A stretch of DNA of 64,000 nucleotides. It comes from Tetrapyrgos nigripes (lineage: Eukaryota; Basidiomycota; Agaricomycetes; Agaricales; Campanellaceae). A model generated the notes under the pieces. It was not told where the DNA came from. It saw nothing but the letters and a program-made list of their open reading frames with translations, and did no database searches. The stretch covers positions 62,001 through 126,000 of the forward strand of contig JAACJM010000059.1 of the NCBI GenBank assembly GCA_013368315.1, written 5' to 3'. Of the stretch, positions 44,541 to 57,043 are shown in pieces. Position numbers and translations under genes: made by a program. Position 1 is the stretch's first letter; each line of letters begins with the position of its first letter.

Positions 44541-45664
44541 ATAGATAGATAGAAGACTTACTAATCGTTGCTGCTACCCAAGCTGATTCAAGATCGTTCA
44601 GCTCACGACGTGATCCTGATTCAACTAACTTCGAACAAAGACTCGACCTGTGTTCTCCAGAAATCTATAACCAATAGCTTGTGAACACATCCCAGGTGAA
44701 AGAAAAGAGTAAACCGACCATTGTGTCCTTCACTGCCTCATACTTCTCCAAAAACATTGACGAAAGCTCTTCAAAGTCCTTTGTAGCGTTCTGCTTCCAT
44801 GGCACTAAAAATGCGGGCAGGTACTCCAGAATTGGTAGTGCTTCGACAAGATATGTGCTGGGTTGTGCCACCTTATGCATTTTATCTGAATATTTATCCA
44901 TCAAACATACAGATGGATCATCCAGGGACCGTAGAGGAGGTTGATCATATACAATGGATAAGATCGCCGAAGCCATGACTCTACAAATCAGAGTATGGCT
45001 ATAAACGTCTGGACAGAAAATTTATTGGGAAGACTGTACCTAAGAATATTTTCTTTCCGTTTCTCTGGCCGAGTGAACATCTCGTACGCAAACAGAACCC
45101 CTTCATCCATCTGGATATCCTGGAATTTGATTAAGGATTTCACGCCTAGTTGTGCTTCACACGCTCGCCACATCCTCCGCCAGCTATGAGAAATTTTTTG
45201 AGGGCGCATAAGAGTCTTGAGTAGTTCTGTACTTACACGTCGCCGTTTGATATAATGAAGTTCAGATTGCCAGATAGATATTCACTCGCTACAATCATAT
45301 GAGGTCTAGAATAATTACTAGCCTGACGGTCTAGTAATTCTGTGACGGCTTTTGCACTGCTAATAATGACAACAGGCTTTCCAAGGAGCTCGAGGTATGT
45401 CAACGGTCCTGATGGATGAGAGATGATTCTCAGCTAAGATTCAGCGCTTCTAGAATGCAGCTCACCATATTCTTGTGCAAATCTATGGAAGAGATGCCAT
45501 GGCCTGGGCTTTCCCAGCACTGTTAGATACTTGAGATTTCCGACGATAGGCAGACGAGGAGGACCAGGAGGTAGTCAGCCTTGATTTCCTCAAAGAGAAA
45601 GAATAGCAAAGCCCGCGATAAGGACGCCCACAAGTACCGGAAACCCGGTGCCTTCAAAAATCAT
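44541..45664 (-). pseudogene. cytochrome P450 copy 3, N-terminal half
   Basis: It starts at ATG 45664-45662 with the anchor FPVLVGVLIAGFAILSL. The next codon is TGA where the intact copy has CGA (Arg), and a second TGA follows before the PPGPP hinge. The C-helix (W-x-MWRACEAQLGVKSL) and LPILEYLPAFLVPWK follow, then ISGEHRSSLCSKLVESGS near 44660-44600. The other half lies at 38196-39287 beyond the inserted element. The two nonsense codons and the insertion make it a pseudogene. Confidence 0.85.
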
Positions 45665-45709
45665 AGTCAACTGGAAACAGGGCGAGAGTTGTCTTGGATT
45701 AATCAACTA

Positions 45710-47872
45710 CAGTAGACTCTGTCATAACACATAGCTGTCATAAGGCATACTCTGTAGTAGTGCATACCTTTTGGATGTAATCTCCTTGGTTACTATGGTG
45801 TAACACATACCTCAGCCATAGGGCATAACTTCCTTATATGGAAGGTGCACTGACCTCTTACTTGGAGCAGGTTTGGGGTGTTCAGGGTCTCGAAAGAAAA
45901 TTTTACACTTACTAGGACTCAACTGACTGTAAAGAATCTATTTTACCATAATTTATTGTACTCTGCCTGACCCTGAGTCCTCCCTTGTCACCTCCCACAT
46001 GCCTCTTGAACCTCTGGCAGCCTTGAAAAAAGGTCTATCTGAACTGGAGAAACGCGTCAATGCAAAAAGAAAGGATCTCACCACTAGGCTGGCACGCAAG
46101 GAGAAGATTACAGATGAAGAAGAGGAATGGCTTGACAGTGATGGAAATGTTGTGGACGAGACACTGGTTGTTGAAAAGTTAGAGAGAACCTCAGATTACG
46201 AGGGTGCTCTTGAGCAGCTGGACATGAAGGAGAAGGCCATTGTTATGCCTTTGAAAGACCTCGCTGGCATCATAAGTGGTGACAATGTGTCAAAAAAAAA
46301 GAAAGTGTATGTCAACCAACCTTTCAATTAATTTCCAGTTTTGACATGCTGTCGACAGGTCCCGCTGAGATGAAAACAAACCAGGGAACCAGCTTGAAGA
46401 AGTGGGCTAAGGAGAAGGCACCAGAATTTGAACACAAGGAAACTGCTACCCTCGCCCAGCATATCGAGATTCTTGACTGGTTCCACAAGCACAGTGGTGA
46501 AAACCAGACAAAAACTGCCCAACACTTTGACAAGAAATACCTGAACTTGAAGTTGAAGCAGCATAGAATCTCGAAATGGTTGAAGGAGGAGCAAAAATGG
46601 CGCGACTGTTATGTGGAGGACACTAGTGCTGCATCCAAAACAAAGTGCACACATCAGACTCAGCATCTGGATGTGATGGAGATGATGGACCTATGGGTTT
46701 TGAAAGCTATGGGCAACAAAATCAACTTGACCGGCAAGGTTCTTCATCAAAAGTGGACAGCATTTGCAGACCTATGTGGGATAGTGCAGGAAGATAGGCT
46801 GAACTTGAGCGACAGTTGGCTGATAAGTTTGAAGGACCGGTACAACCTAAAAAACTTCAGAAGGCATGGAGAGGCGGTGTCAGCCTCTTCTGAAGTTGTT
46901 GATGCTGAGCAGAAACGGATCCAGCAGCTCATCAAGCAGTATGGGTATAGATTGAAGGACATCTTCAATATGGATGAGACTGGGCTTTTCTATGTGTGCG
47001 TATCTGCTTTTTGCAGAGAAGAGAAGAAGTTTAACCCAGTTTTAGCATGCCTTCTGACTCTGGGCTGGCTGATCAAAGCCAATCTGGTGTAAAAGGGAGC
47101 AAAGTTCGTTTGACATATGCTCTCATGGCGAACGCGGATGGCTCTGAAAATTTGGAGGCTTTCATCATTGGGAAGGCTAAGTCTCGTGCTTTTGAAAACA
47201 AAAGTGGTACCCAGCTTGGTTTTAGGTATCGAAACAATGCCAAGGCATGGATGACCACTGTCCTTTATCAGGAATGGATTAGGGAGTGGGATTGCAAACT
47301 GAAGGAGAAGAATTTCGATTCTTCTCCTTCAGGACAACTTCTCTGGTCATATTCCTCCCGAAGACCTCGAATGCATCCAAGTCATCAACTTTGAACCTAA
47401 CTTAACGGCTCATGTCCAACCTTGTGACCAAGGCATCATTCACACTTTCAAGGCTCCATCAGGAAAAAAATAAATTACTATGCCAAGCCCCAGCTGAATT
47501 ATCCGAACTGCTGAAGATCAATGCTATGTCTCTGGAGTTTTGGTAGAGCGACGTAGTGTCCATAGTACCTACTACATCATACATAGTACAATATTGCCTC
47601 TATTACAAGGCCTAAGATTTCCATAGTGACTGGTACACCAGCCTTTTCAAAGGTTGAAAATCTGAACTCAGGGGTACATTTTAGCTGCTCATACTATTGG
47701 TGAAACTTGTAATATTACTACATCCAAGCTGTGAACTATTTGCGCCTTTTCTTTCAGTGAGGCTGCTCAGGTTCTCGTTCCTGTGCTTCCTGATGAGCCA
47801 GCTCTGCCCTCTGGTGAAGATGGGGATGGTAATGAAAGCAGAGGAAATCATGATGACGAAGATAAGGGTTAA
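45710..47872 (+). mobile_element. pogo-like (Tc1/mariner superfamily) DNA transposon, right end not found
   Basis: The left end CAGTAGACTCTGTCATAACA at 45710 directly follows a TA dinucleotide, as expected for pogo-type insertions, 46 bp upstream of the P450 copy 3 start codon. The transposase follows on the plus strand. I could not find a matching inverted end before the Plavaka gene, so the right end may be deleted or lie near 47873-48240. Confidence 0.7.
45999..47872 (+). pseudogene. pogo-like DDE transposase with CENP-B-type DNA-binding domain, frameshifted
   Basis: Exon 1 (45999 to about 46305) is a charged helical N-terminus. After a short intron (GTGTAT...TTCCAG, ending 46338) comes a helix-turn-helix part (FDKKYLNLKLKQHRISKWLK), then a CENP-B-type domain (LDVMEMMDLWVLKAM, then WLISLKDRYNLKNFRRHGEA). 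The DDE_1 core has the first Asp in DIFNMDETGLFY (split by an intron), then KVRLTYALMANADGSE. The second Asp is in ILLLQDNFSGH (a different frame, shift near 47310) and the third in HVQPCDQGIIHTFK. A further shift occurs at the A-run near 47464-47472. The tail EAAQVLVPVLPDE ends in an acidic stretch (stop 47870-47872). All three catalytic Asp are encoded but two frameshifts break the gene. Confidence 0.75.
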
Positions 47873-48244
47873 GGAAAAAACTGGAGAACTTATCCAGTGC
47901 ATCTGCAGAGCTCCAAGTGACGTTATTGGTACTTCGACCAAAATCAGGTACCAGATGGCAGGTCTGTTGAAAAGTGTCTGCATATACAATCCCAGAGTCT
48001 TGGTACCCTTGTCGTTGAGCGTAAGAGAGCTGATACATTCCAAGAGCCCTGTGATACTTGTTGAAAGGCGTAAACCAGTCAACAAAGGCTAACAAGGGTG
48101 AAGAGGGATGGATTTCATGGGGTAATTTAAACAGAAGTTGCACTCGAGCCATTTGAAGACCTGAATAATATGTAGAATGAGAAAAACGTGAACTTGAAGA
48201 AAGAATCCAACTATCCAAATGCAGAAATGAAATCAGAAAATTGA

Positions 48245-50898
48245 TTATGAACCATTTAGGGGCCCCTTTCCAGCATCGGGATTAGCAATGCGAACAATCA
48301 CTGTACTGGTTCTGGGTGGGGTGGGGAGCTTCACTCCCTTTGCTGTGATAGATCCCAGAATTTCCTTTGTTGCATACACGGTATCCAAACTCTTCTCATT
48401 TTCTGCCTCTGCAATGGAAGGGAGTGATAAAACCAACTTTTTCCAACCTGGGAAACAAAGAGCCGAAAGGTAGTCCTCCGAAAAAGCCCCCATTGATTCG
48501 GATTCCAGGAAATTGCGCAAGTACCAGGTAAACCATTCTCCACACTGGAAGTCGGCATTTATCTGGCTGACAGCGATTGCGGGAAGTGGCAGCTTCTTAG
48601 CGTAAATGATGTGAGGTCCAGAGTTTGGAAGCTGTGCAGCATCACTGCTTTCATCGCTGCCATCATCCTCTACAAGTTCTTCTTCCCCGTCGTCCTCCTT
48701 CCCAGCTCCTAGCTCCTCTTCTATCTTCAACCTATAACCCGACATAACCCAGCCCATATACTGGTCACATATATGGATGGCCTCCTGTCTAGCAAGCCAC
48801 GTTGTCATTTGTGGTTGAAAATTTCGTTTATTGGATGCCTGACACCCAACTTTGGCAAGGTCTATGTGGAGGCACTCGGAGGATTCGGAATTGAAGCCAT
48901 TATTGGTGCCATGAGAACGTATACTTTTGATATAATGGGAAACATTGTGGAGTTTGCTGATATTAAAATGGTCTCTGATCCCTGGTTCGCAGAAAATCTC
49001 CTTCTTATGAAAAGATACCCAAGCAGCATCCATAGCCTCCAACGAATCATCCATATGAACCTCGAAATGAGCATAGTACATGAAGTCTGCCAACACTTGC
49101 ACTGCCTCCAAGACTTTAGCGTCCACAGCACCAGCCAAAAGTCTGGGAAAAACTTTTGCCATTGCTCTGTATTCATTTCCCGTCCACTGAGTTACAGAGG
49201 AGATGCCTTTGGAGAAGTGCCAGAGGGTAGGATGTGGGGTCATGGTACGAAATCTGTTATCTATTTCCTTCTCCGCTAACTTCTGCTCTCCTATAGCAAC
49301 CTGTGCCCACTTGGCAATGTGGTCACTGAAAACGCCTTTTTGTAACTGGTGTAGCAGGTCCGGGGTTATGCACTCGAAAATATCACAATGAGGTAAGTCT
49401 CACCAGAAAGGATTGACAGGACGAAGGTTCTGATTCTCAAACTCTTCAGGCTTCTCCCCTTGAGACTCTGCCAATAGAGTTGATAGTGTTACCGATGGAT
49501 ACTGAGGTAAGCTGTACTTTGGTTCTTCGTATTCTTTGGGACTGACAGTGCATCTAGGGCAGGAGTTTTCCTTGCAGCAGCAAACTAGACACTGCTCCGG
49601 ATAATCTGCTATATATGCCACCAGCAAAGGATACACCAGCCATTCGTACCCATCAGCACACACCATCCTAACCCCATCTTGACCTGCTTCCTCCAAGAGA
49701 GCCAAGATGGTCTTCATGCAGTCATGGAAGAGCTGGTGTCCCGTCTCTGAGCATTTTTTTTTGAGAAACACTCAAGTTTGGAGACTGGGATGTATCCAAG
49801 GAGTAGGAATGCATGAGACAAAGGTTTGTGTCTCAGGCCCTTTTCAATGTTTCCAATGCTGATATACACAGGCCAGGCCTTTTTACCACCGCTAAATGTT
49901 GAGAGCTGTGTTTGGTCAGAGGCGAGTATTGCAGGGGCAATGGTACCAAGTGTGTTGGGTAGTTTTGTCTATAAACTCATCATAGTGAGTACCTAGTAGT
50001 ATATAAGAACAATAAACACTTACCTGCGTATCCCACCACCAATTACATGTCCACATTTCACTATATTCACAATTTGTCATGTCCTCATTCTTGAAATGGC
50101 TTGCTGGTGGTCCCGAAACTCAATATTTCCCATCAATTCCTTCACCAAGTCTACAGGGTCCCTATGCCATAGCTCCAGGAGTTCCGTATGAGGCTTTCCA
50201 TTGGCATCCACCAAGTTTCCCTCAATGCAAATAGGTGTACAATTGAAGGCTGCTCCCCGTTCGAGAGAGTCAACAAGGCAAAGGAGGGTGCGACTGTTGT
50301 GAAAAGATGGTTGGAGATTATCTCATACCTGTATGTCAATTTGAGCAAAATATAAAAATGAAGTGCTGATAGAACCTACAGTTTCTAGTTTGCAAAACTC
50401 ATCTATCTTCTTCTGACTGACTCCAGCATTCATCAACCACCTTGCCAGCTCCCATTCCTTTTCAGATTGAAATGGGGTCCAAGGGTCTTTGTTCCTGGCC
50501 ATTTGCGACTGGCATGTTGTTTCAAAACTGATAGGAACGGGTTTATTGTTAAGTGGCATGCCTACAGAGCCAGGATACTGCATGGCATAGACATAGCCAT
50601 CATCCTCGTATACAGACTTTGGATCATTTGCTGTATCATCCTCAACGTCTTCCACACTAGCCCGTTTGGAGCTAGAGGGTGTACTAGTGATGATTGGTTC
50701 CACCCCCATATCTTCTGGGAAGTCCTTGTTATTGGAGTCATTATATGGTGGTACTGCAGGTTCCTTGTCTATATCAGAGTCAGGTTCGTTGAAGGCATCT
50801 TCGTCTTTTCTTCGACAAAATTTGGTCTGGGAGATGTGTGCTTGCAATGCCCTGTTATCACCCACAACAGAGCGACAATAAGGACACCAGACTGACAT
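48245..50898 (-). CDS. Plavaka-type transposase
   Basis: Plavaka is a basidiomycete family of DDE transposons related to CACTA elements. The minus-strand gene begins at ATG 50898 with a C2H2-like finger (CPYC...AHISQTKFC). DPWTPFQSEKEWELARWLM follows near 50480, then (after an intron near 50330) WHRDPVDLVKELMGN. Next come TLGTIAPAILASDQTQLSTF, GKKAWPVYISIGNI and CADGYEWLVYPLLVAYIADY with CCKENSCPRC (49900-49540). After an intron near 49398-49380 come CITPDLLHQLQKGVFSDH and the long C-terminal part (49243-48245). Introns are short. I did not see an unavoidable stop, but not every border was checked. An accessory gene diverges from it at 51053. Confidence 0.75.
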
Positions 50899-51052
50899 GG
50901 GTAAGAGGAATGGTTCAGTGCTTGGAACCGACCTGAAATGCTGAAAAAAAATTGTTTAGTTACTGAATTCTAACGCCAGCAACGCAACGCCACCTTGACC
51001 GTGTTTCATTTATGTGGGTGGCCCTTTCTTCGTTCCTTTGACCACTATCTCT

Positions 51053-53060
51053 ATGTCAACCAGCTGGTTAAAACACAAAGCTCCCCCACATGCTAGCAGT
51101 GAGGAGTCCTCAGATGGAGATGTTCATTCCCAGGCTTCTATCTGCCAGCTTCCCCCCAAAAAACCTCCTCCTCAGCCAGCCGGAAAAAAGGTGAATGGTA
51201 GGGCACCTCAGGCTTCTGGAAAGAAGCACTGAGGTATGTATTTATCAGTACTAGAAGTGGCCAAGGACTTACTAACTGTAAAAATATAGGCAAAGAGAAC
51301 CAAAAGGCATTGCTTGCTCACTTGGAACAAGAGGCAAAGGAACTCAGAGAAAAAATGGCAGGTCAGGAACAGGGACTTTATTCTCATCATAGTACATATG
51401 CTAACAGCTTCTACTAGCAGCTGCTCAAGCTGATGATGACGAGGATGCTGTGGAAGCCTATGCTGATGTAGAAGTTGGCGAGGATGAAGACAGCATGCAA
51501 GTTGACGTTGAAAGCAAAGATGGGTTTGAATATGGTGACCATCCTAGTATTTGTTTCACACCCGCATCTGCAGTAAGGGTTTGTACTTGGCTTGTGTTTC
51601 ACTTTTTAAACTTCTAGCAGATTACCGCTATGCCTACTATAACAACTCCTGCTCTGCCCCACCTTGATTTGAGGCCTATTCACCACAAGGATTCAGCCAA
51701 GGCCCTGCCCAAAACACCTCACCATGCATACATGTCAATGCCTGTCCAGAATGACTCAGAGCCTGAAGATTTCAGTAGGGATATTTTAATGCAAGGACAA
51801 ACCCAGGTGAGCCTAATTAACTTCTTTGTTCTTCCATTGTTGCTGAATTCTTTCCTAGTTATCATCGCCTGCCCCTCAAGCTGTGCCAGCACAACAGGTG
51901 AGTCTCCCCAGGTAGTACTCAGTGCTTTTCTGACAATGTCCTTGTCAGCAATCATCACCAACAGCCACATCAACGCCATTCTCAGCAACTGCCACATCAT
52001 TGTCCACTGTCTCACACAAGCCCATCAACACCAATTCCAATGAACTCCCTTTCCTTTCCTTTAAACCAAAGTACCAGCCTGGTGGTAGACCTAAAGCTGA
52101 GGATTATGATTCCGATGGCAACGCTATCATTCTTCGTGCCTGTGCTTATTACAAGAGCAAGGTGATAGGTGTCCAAGGCTTTCCAATTTGTGCAACTATG
52201 ATTGGATGGGCTAGAAAGGCATTCCGCGATGCTTGTAGGGTTGCGGACAAGCAGTATCAGATTGATTCAAGGGTTGAGGTATTGGAGTACAGCCCACTGA
52301 TAACTGTTCCTAGATTCGTAGTTGTGGTAGTCGTGTTCGGGGTGACATGCTCAAGTCCATTGAAGAAGCTATAATCTCTACATTTGGCTTTAAGAAAGAT
52401 ACAAGCAAAAAGTCAAAGCATGAGATGCTTGCTCTCTATGAGAGATTATCTGACAACATGACTTTTGCATTTAAAGTAAGTTTGTCTTCCTTGCTTCACC
52501 TATCTGAATTGTGACAGGACACTGTCAAGCGCACAGGGTTCGCTGAGAACCCTGTTTTTCAGCTCATTCTTTGTCTCACTTGCTTCGCAAAAGGCCAAGA
52601 CTCTCATGGAATAGTCTTCACCCGCTTTTTCAACCCTCTCTCTCTCGAAACCCTGGCTTTATTTATGACACAGGTACAGTTTTATCTCATTCATGGTAGA
52701 ATTTGCTAACAATCTTTCATTTTAGATAACTCATGTCATGCATCAGTGGTCCACTGGCTTCTACATCAAGGCAGGTCCTTTTACGGAGACGGGTACCAAG
52801 GACGTCCACACCAAGCATCTCAAAGAACTCCAGAATTGGCAAGGACTCAATGAACGTGTCATTACAAATATTTGATTGCGAATGTATTTAAAAGCCTGAT
52901 AAGTTATCCTCACTCCTGATATAGTCTACTAATAAGCGTAATTCCTAGTGAGAAAGCTGGTATTGACCCCCCCTCAGTCAAGCCAGTGATTACTGGAGAA
53001 CTTGAGACACGCTTGGCACAGGAATTGGCTGGTTGCACTGGTGACACTGATACCGAGTAG
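51053..53060 (+). CDS. accessory protein of the Plavaka element, possibly DUF6532-like
   Basis: A multi-exon plus-strand gene divergent from the transposase (155 bp between starts). The proposed ATG is at 51053. The N-terminus is Ser/Pro-rich. A short coiled-coil-like exon follows (NQKALLAHLEQEAKELREKM), then an acidic exon (AQADDDEDAVEAYADVEVGE). A Ser/Thr/Pro part comes before a globular region: GNAIILRACAYYKSKVIGVQ, then TMIGWARKAFRDACRVADKQ, and FAENPVFQLILCLTCFAKG with FTRFFNPLSLETLALFMTQI. The last exon ends at TAG 53058-53060 (EKAGIDPPSVKPV...). The globular part resembles the basidiomycete DUF6532 family, which I state only as likely. Its role in transposition is not known. Intron borders are approximate. 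Confidence 0.6.
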
Positions 53061-54549
53061 GAGGAGGAGGACTTCGTCCTATCGGAGTCTTATGTTAGGA
53101 ATCAAGTGAGGTCAGGTTGGACCCAAAGAGACTCATTGGACGAGCTGAGTAAGCCAGGAAGACATCTGGTTGTGTTGAGCTAGACCATGTTCTCCTAGTG
53201 TCTTCCTCAGGTTTCCTGATTTCACCACTTCTTTTGCAACATTCACAAGAGTTTTATGTCTTGTGTGTCATTCTGAGTCCTTGGCCCATTGTCTCTTTGT
53301 CAGCTGCCAAGTGCATGCCAGCCTGCATAAATAACTTGGACTTCTGTCAACTCCTTCGTCTCCCCTAGCTCTCTTCCCTTCCCCCAACTTTTCCCCTTTC
53401 CTCTTCCCTTAACTTCTCCCCAATCCTCCCTCTCAAAATATCCTAAAATAAATCCTGTCAAGAACCATCCAAAACAAACTCAAATCATGAGAGGAAGGTC
53501 AACATGCAGAGCACGAGTTCCCTGCTTCCAATTGCTTGACGCATATCTACTCAAAGTGGTTCCATGACGTAGACCATATAACCTTTCCACTTTACTCAAC
53601 CTCTACACTGGTCTCTCTATGATGTGCATAGCAGAATTTATACTACTAATACACTGTACTAACATTTAGTCATGCTGCTGCAGATTCTGCATGTTTCCTG
53701 GGGAGATGCTTGGGAGATACATATGGGTGTAGCTGATTGCATTGTGCTGAGGTGTTCCTAACCTAGTTTTTATCCCAGGCTCTGTCTATGTGTATTCGTT
53801 GTTGCAATGTTGATTGGCACAGGATTGCGCAAGATTTTGAGGCGTTGGCGTGTTGGCCTCCAAAGTCATATTATTCCCAAGTAGTACCTACATACATATG
53901 TGTACCATCTTGTATAATATCTGAGTACAATCCATTCCTTTTTTTATAAATTATTACCAGATTCTGAAGTAGTGGAAGCAGCTAGATTACTGAAGAGAGG
54001 TTTTGATGTCACCTGTTTCACCCCATTCTTGCATCATTCCAGTGCTTGGGGAGAATTAGCTGATCTGGTAAGTCTCACTTTTCGAGCTGAGAATGGGTGA
54101 GATTGAGTGGACCAATGGGACTCAATGCAACCCGTTCTGAGCACATGGGTTTTTCACTGGGCCTCAAGCCCATAATGTGGACAACATTGAGATGGCATAG
54201 TTATGAGACATTGGGCAGCAAAAAATAAACGATGTTGGGCCATAGTGGAGAAACAAGAAGCCACAATAGATAAATGATGTTGAGCTGTAGTCAATAGGCA
54301 GAATTGACCTGTAATCAATATCTGGAGTTGATAGGTGAGAATAATTGCACCAGAGCAATGAAGCAGAGAAGTTCCAGTCAACATCATGAGCAGAACAAGG
54401 AAGAAATATCCAGGAGGACACGTCAAACCCAGCTTTATCACTCGGAAACACAACCCAAGGGGTGAACAGGCAAACAGATGATCAACCTCAGGAAAAATCA
54501 GAGGGAAGAAGTCAGGAATGTAAGAACATAGCCACAAGCAGAAAGGGAG
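53061..54549. other. degraded repeat region, no gene recognised
   Basis: This contains a possible solo LTR from TGTTAGGAATC (53093) to about 53487, without a clear duplication. From about 53950 to 54549 it probably holds the 3' internal remnant of the element whose LTR starts at 54550. A run of ATGTTG/ATTGAC-like short repeats lies at 54180-54330. Open frames are short and overlap on both strands. Confidence 0.35.
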
Positions 54550-55051
54550 TGTAAACAACTCATCCTCATTTCATTCGGCCTCATAAACCACATCACTGTC
54601 ACAAACTGCTACAGTTCTTTGTCCTCCTTCTTCTACTTCATTATTGAACCCATTTTCTGATCATTCATCTATTGCATTTCCTTGATAAACCTTTTAAACT
54701 TTATATCACTGACTTTGAACCTTATAGAACCTGTCAAACTCTATAATAACTGTCAATCAATCTTCCATTCTATCAATCCTATCTTTCCCCTACATTTCTC
54801 CACTTTCTCCTATGTTTCTCCTATTTCTCCTATCTTTTTCCTGTCACCTATTCATTACTGTTCTATATAAGCCACTAGACATTCTAGCTAGTCCTTTAGT
54901 TCATTCACTTCATTTCTGCTCCATACTAGTACTACGCAGTGTAGAGCATAGTCAGCTTACTCTTGCTTTCTATCTATCTCTCTATTCTCAATCAATCTTG
55001 TCTCTGTGTGACTTGGGTGGTTTGTCATTGAGTGTATCAACGACCTTGACA
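54550..55051 (+). repeat. LTR of a Gypsy-type element, without internal genes
   Basis: 502 bp from TGTAAACAACTC to ACCTTGACA. It is preceded by the polypurine stretch AGAAAGGGAG, so it looks like a 3' LTR of an eroded element. It contains a TATATAAGCC box near 54866. The second half (TAGTTCATTCACTTC, ACTACGCAGTGTAGAGC, TGTGACTTGGGTGGTT) is closely related to the 5' LTR at 57044-57563. Confidence 0.65.
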
Positions 55052-57043
55052 ATCACTGTAGGCTCACTGTATAGTTCCAATCATTATTCGCTCTCTTCCT
55101 GGCACTCTGAAGCCCCAATACACTGGTCATGGATATGTAACCCTCAAAGAGAGTGACAATAGAGGTGTCGAGGTGGAAAATGGGTATGGAGGTAAAAGGC
55201 TCTTTGTGAGTGGTTTCGCTTGGGATTTACTCATTTTTAGCACTTTATAAGTTCCGTTTGCATCATCATTCACCTCATTCACTTTGTTTCCTGTCTCTTC
55301 CGTCTCTCCTCATAGTCGTTTTCAGCCTCACTGAGCCTATTCTTCAGACATGCCAAAATGGGCTTGCAACCCAGGTCTTTGTCATTCAGTTGGAAACATC
55401 TATGTCTGCTGGCTGGCTAGGTAAGTCACAGTACTATCTCTTTTTTTCTATTTGAACTGATGATGCTTATCATTGAAGCAATCATCTTGGAGCATGCCCA
55501 CCTACTATACCTCTTCTATTTCTTAGGTGAGTATTTGTTTCATGGAATATATTTGCACCACTGACTATATGCGTGTTTCCTAGGGCAATCTCTGTCATGG
55601 CAACACATCTACACCATCTCCATCACTTTCAGACTGTCTTTGCGTGTCATGTATGCTGAAAACATGCTGTATATGTGACGCTCACGTGCTATTAAGGTGG
55701 GAGATACTGTGTGTGTTCACTATTTCTTTTTACCAACTGTCTGCTCATGAACTTATCCCTATGCTAGAGTCCCAGTCATGAGCTTTTGACGTGAGTGACA
55801 GGTGCCTATGTGCGCTTCGCTTTTGTCCTTGCAGAGTTGCAGCACGTGCTCATTGAAGGGATGGATTTCTCAGGTATGTATTCCTGAACTGTTTGACGTT
55901 TTTGTTGTTTGTTTCTGACAATATGCTTCAAGGTCTTTCATGATGTCCCTACATGCGCTGTCGCAAGATGTCCATTTAATGACAAGGTACGCGGTAATTG
56001 ATCCCTGTGTATCTTGTGCTAATATCTTCTATCAGACCTGCCCTCTGTGAGTTTTGCCCTTTGGTACTGTCCCTTACGTGTGCTGACTTCTTGTTCTAGG
56101 CAGATATACTACTTAGTAGCACTACTCTTACCTTTGTAAATACCTACGCTAATTATATTCTCATTATACCTGCCTTATATCTTCCTTGCGAGCACCTCAT
56201 AAGCTGATTACAGTAGATTATATACTGATTATATGCTGATTACAGCAAAATTACAGTGGATTACACAGTGATTACAGTAAAATTATAACTAGACTACAGG
56301 CAGGTTACACCCTACTTACACTGGATTACAGACCTGCTGGCCAAGGGGCCTTGTAATTACACTGTAATCTGCATATAATCTGACCCCCCTTCCTCATAAT
56401 CTCACTGTAACTAACATATAATCAAGGCCTTTGGTTATAATTATTATAACTAGCCTATAAGGAGGCGTACTTTTTGCTGATGAAATAGATACCTTTGAAT
56501 CAATACAGGGTGTCAACTTTTGTGTCAATACAGGTGTTGAATTTGAGTCAATACAGGTGCACTTTGACCAGCATACACTACTTCTCACCACATTGATGCC
56601 CTTGCTTTTTGCAATGCTCATCCATCCCAGTTGTCTCACATGGGACAGAGATCTTTTAATGCCCATAATTGTTGTGCTCCTTTTGGCAGGGATGACTCAA
56701 CTAGCCCTACTGGATGACACTGGTACAGTGACATTCCTGGTAGTGTGCAATGCCATTACTCTTGCTCTCAACGGTTATTCTCTACTGATTGACATTCTGT
56801 CACCTTCCTTCAATCTTTTGCCTGCTCACCCCATATTGATAACAGCAAGGCTTCCTTGTTGTAATGGACAGAAACAAGTCATCAAAATTTATCTGCAAAG
56901 AGGCACAAGAGACACAAACTGGACTAGATGCAAGCTTTCGGAATTCAAATATTGCCAACAGCGGACAAAGTGGAATATCTTGGGTTGTTTGCTTGACTTC
57001 GTTCTTTACCAGAGGAGCATCATATATGTGAAAGAAGAATGTC
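55052..57043. other. uncharacterised region with intron-like signals and a repeat cluster
   Basis: Between 55200 and 56100 there are many GTAAGT or GTGAGT donors and CTAG or TTAG acceptors around short Cys-rich stretches (for example CNPGLCHSVGNIYVCW and CLCVSCMLKTCCICDAH). These could be an eroded multi-exon gene or chance. A 165-codon frame at 56557-57051 has two hydrophobic stretches but no recognisable family. No product is proposed. Confidence 0.3.
56200..56470. repeat. GATTACAG / CTGTAATC repeat cluster
   Basis: At least eight close variants of GATTACAG or GATTATA occur on the plus strand at 56205-56340. Inverted variants (CTGTAATC, TATAATC) follow at 56355-56425. The arrangement resembles subterminal repeats at the end of a DNA transposon, or a small inverted-repeat element. 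Confidence 0.5.

Noticed and set aside
53093..53487. Solo LTR from TGTTAGG to CAAATCA
   Set aside because: It has TG/CA ends and LTR-like pyrimidine content, but no target duplication, no partner LTR and no family match could be shown.
55200..56100. Multi-exon Cys-rich gene
   Set aside because: Several donor/acceptor pairs exist, but no single phase-consistent reading gave a recognisable domain; kept only as an uncharacterised region.
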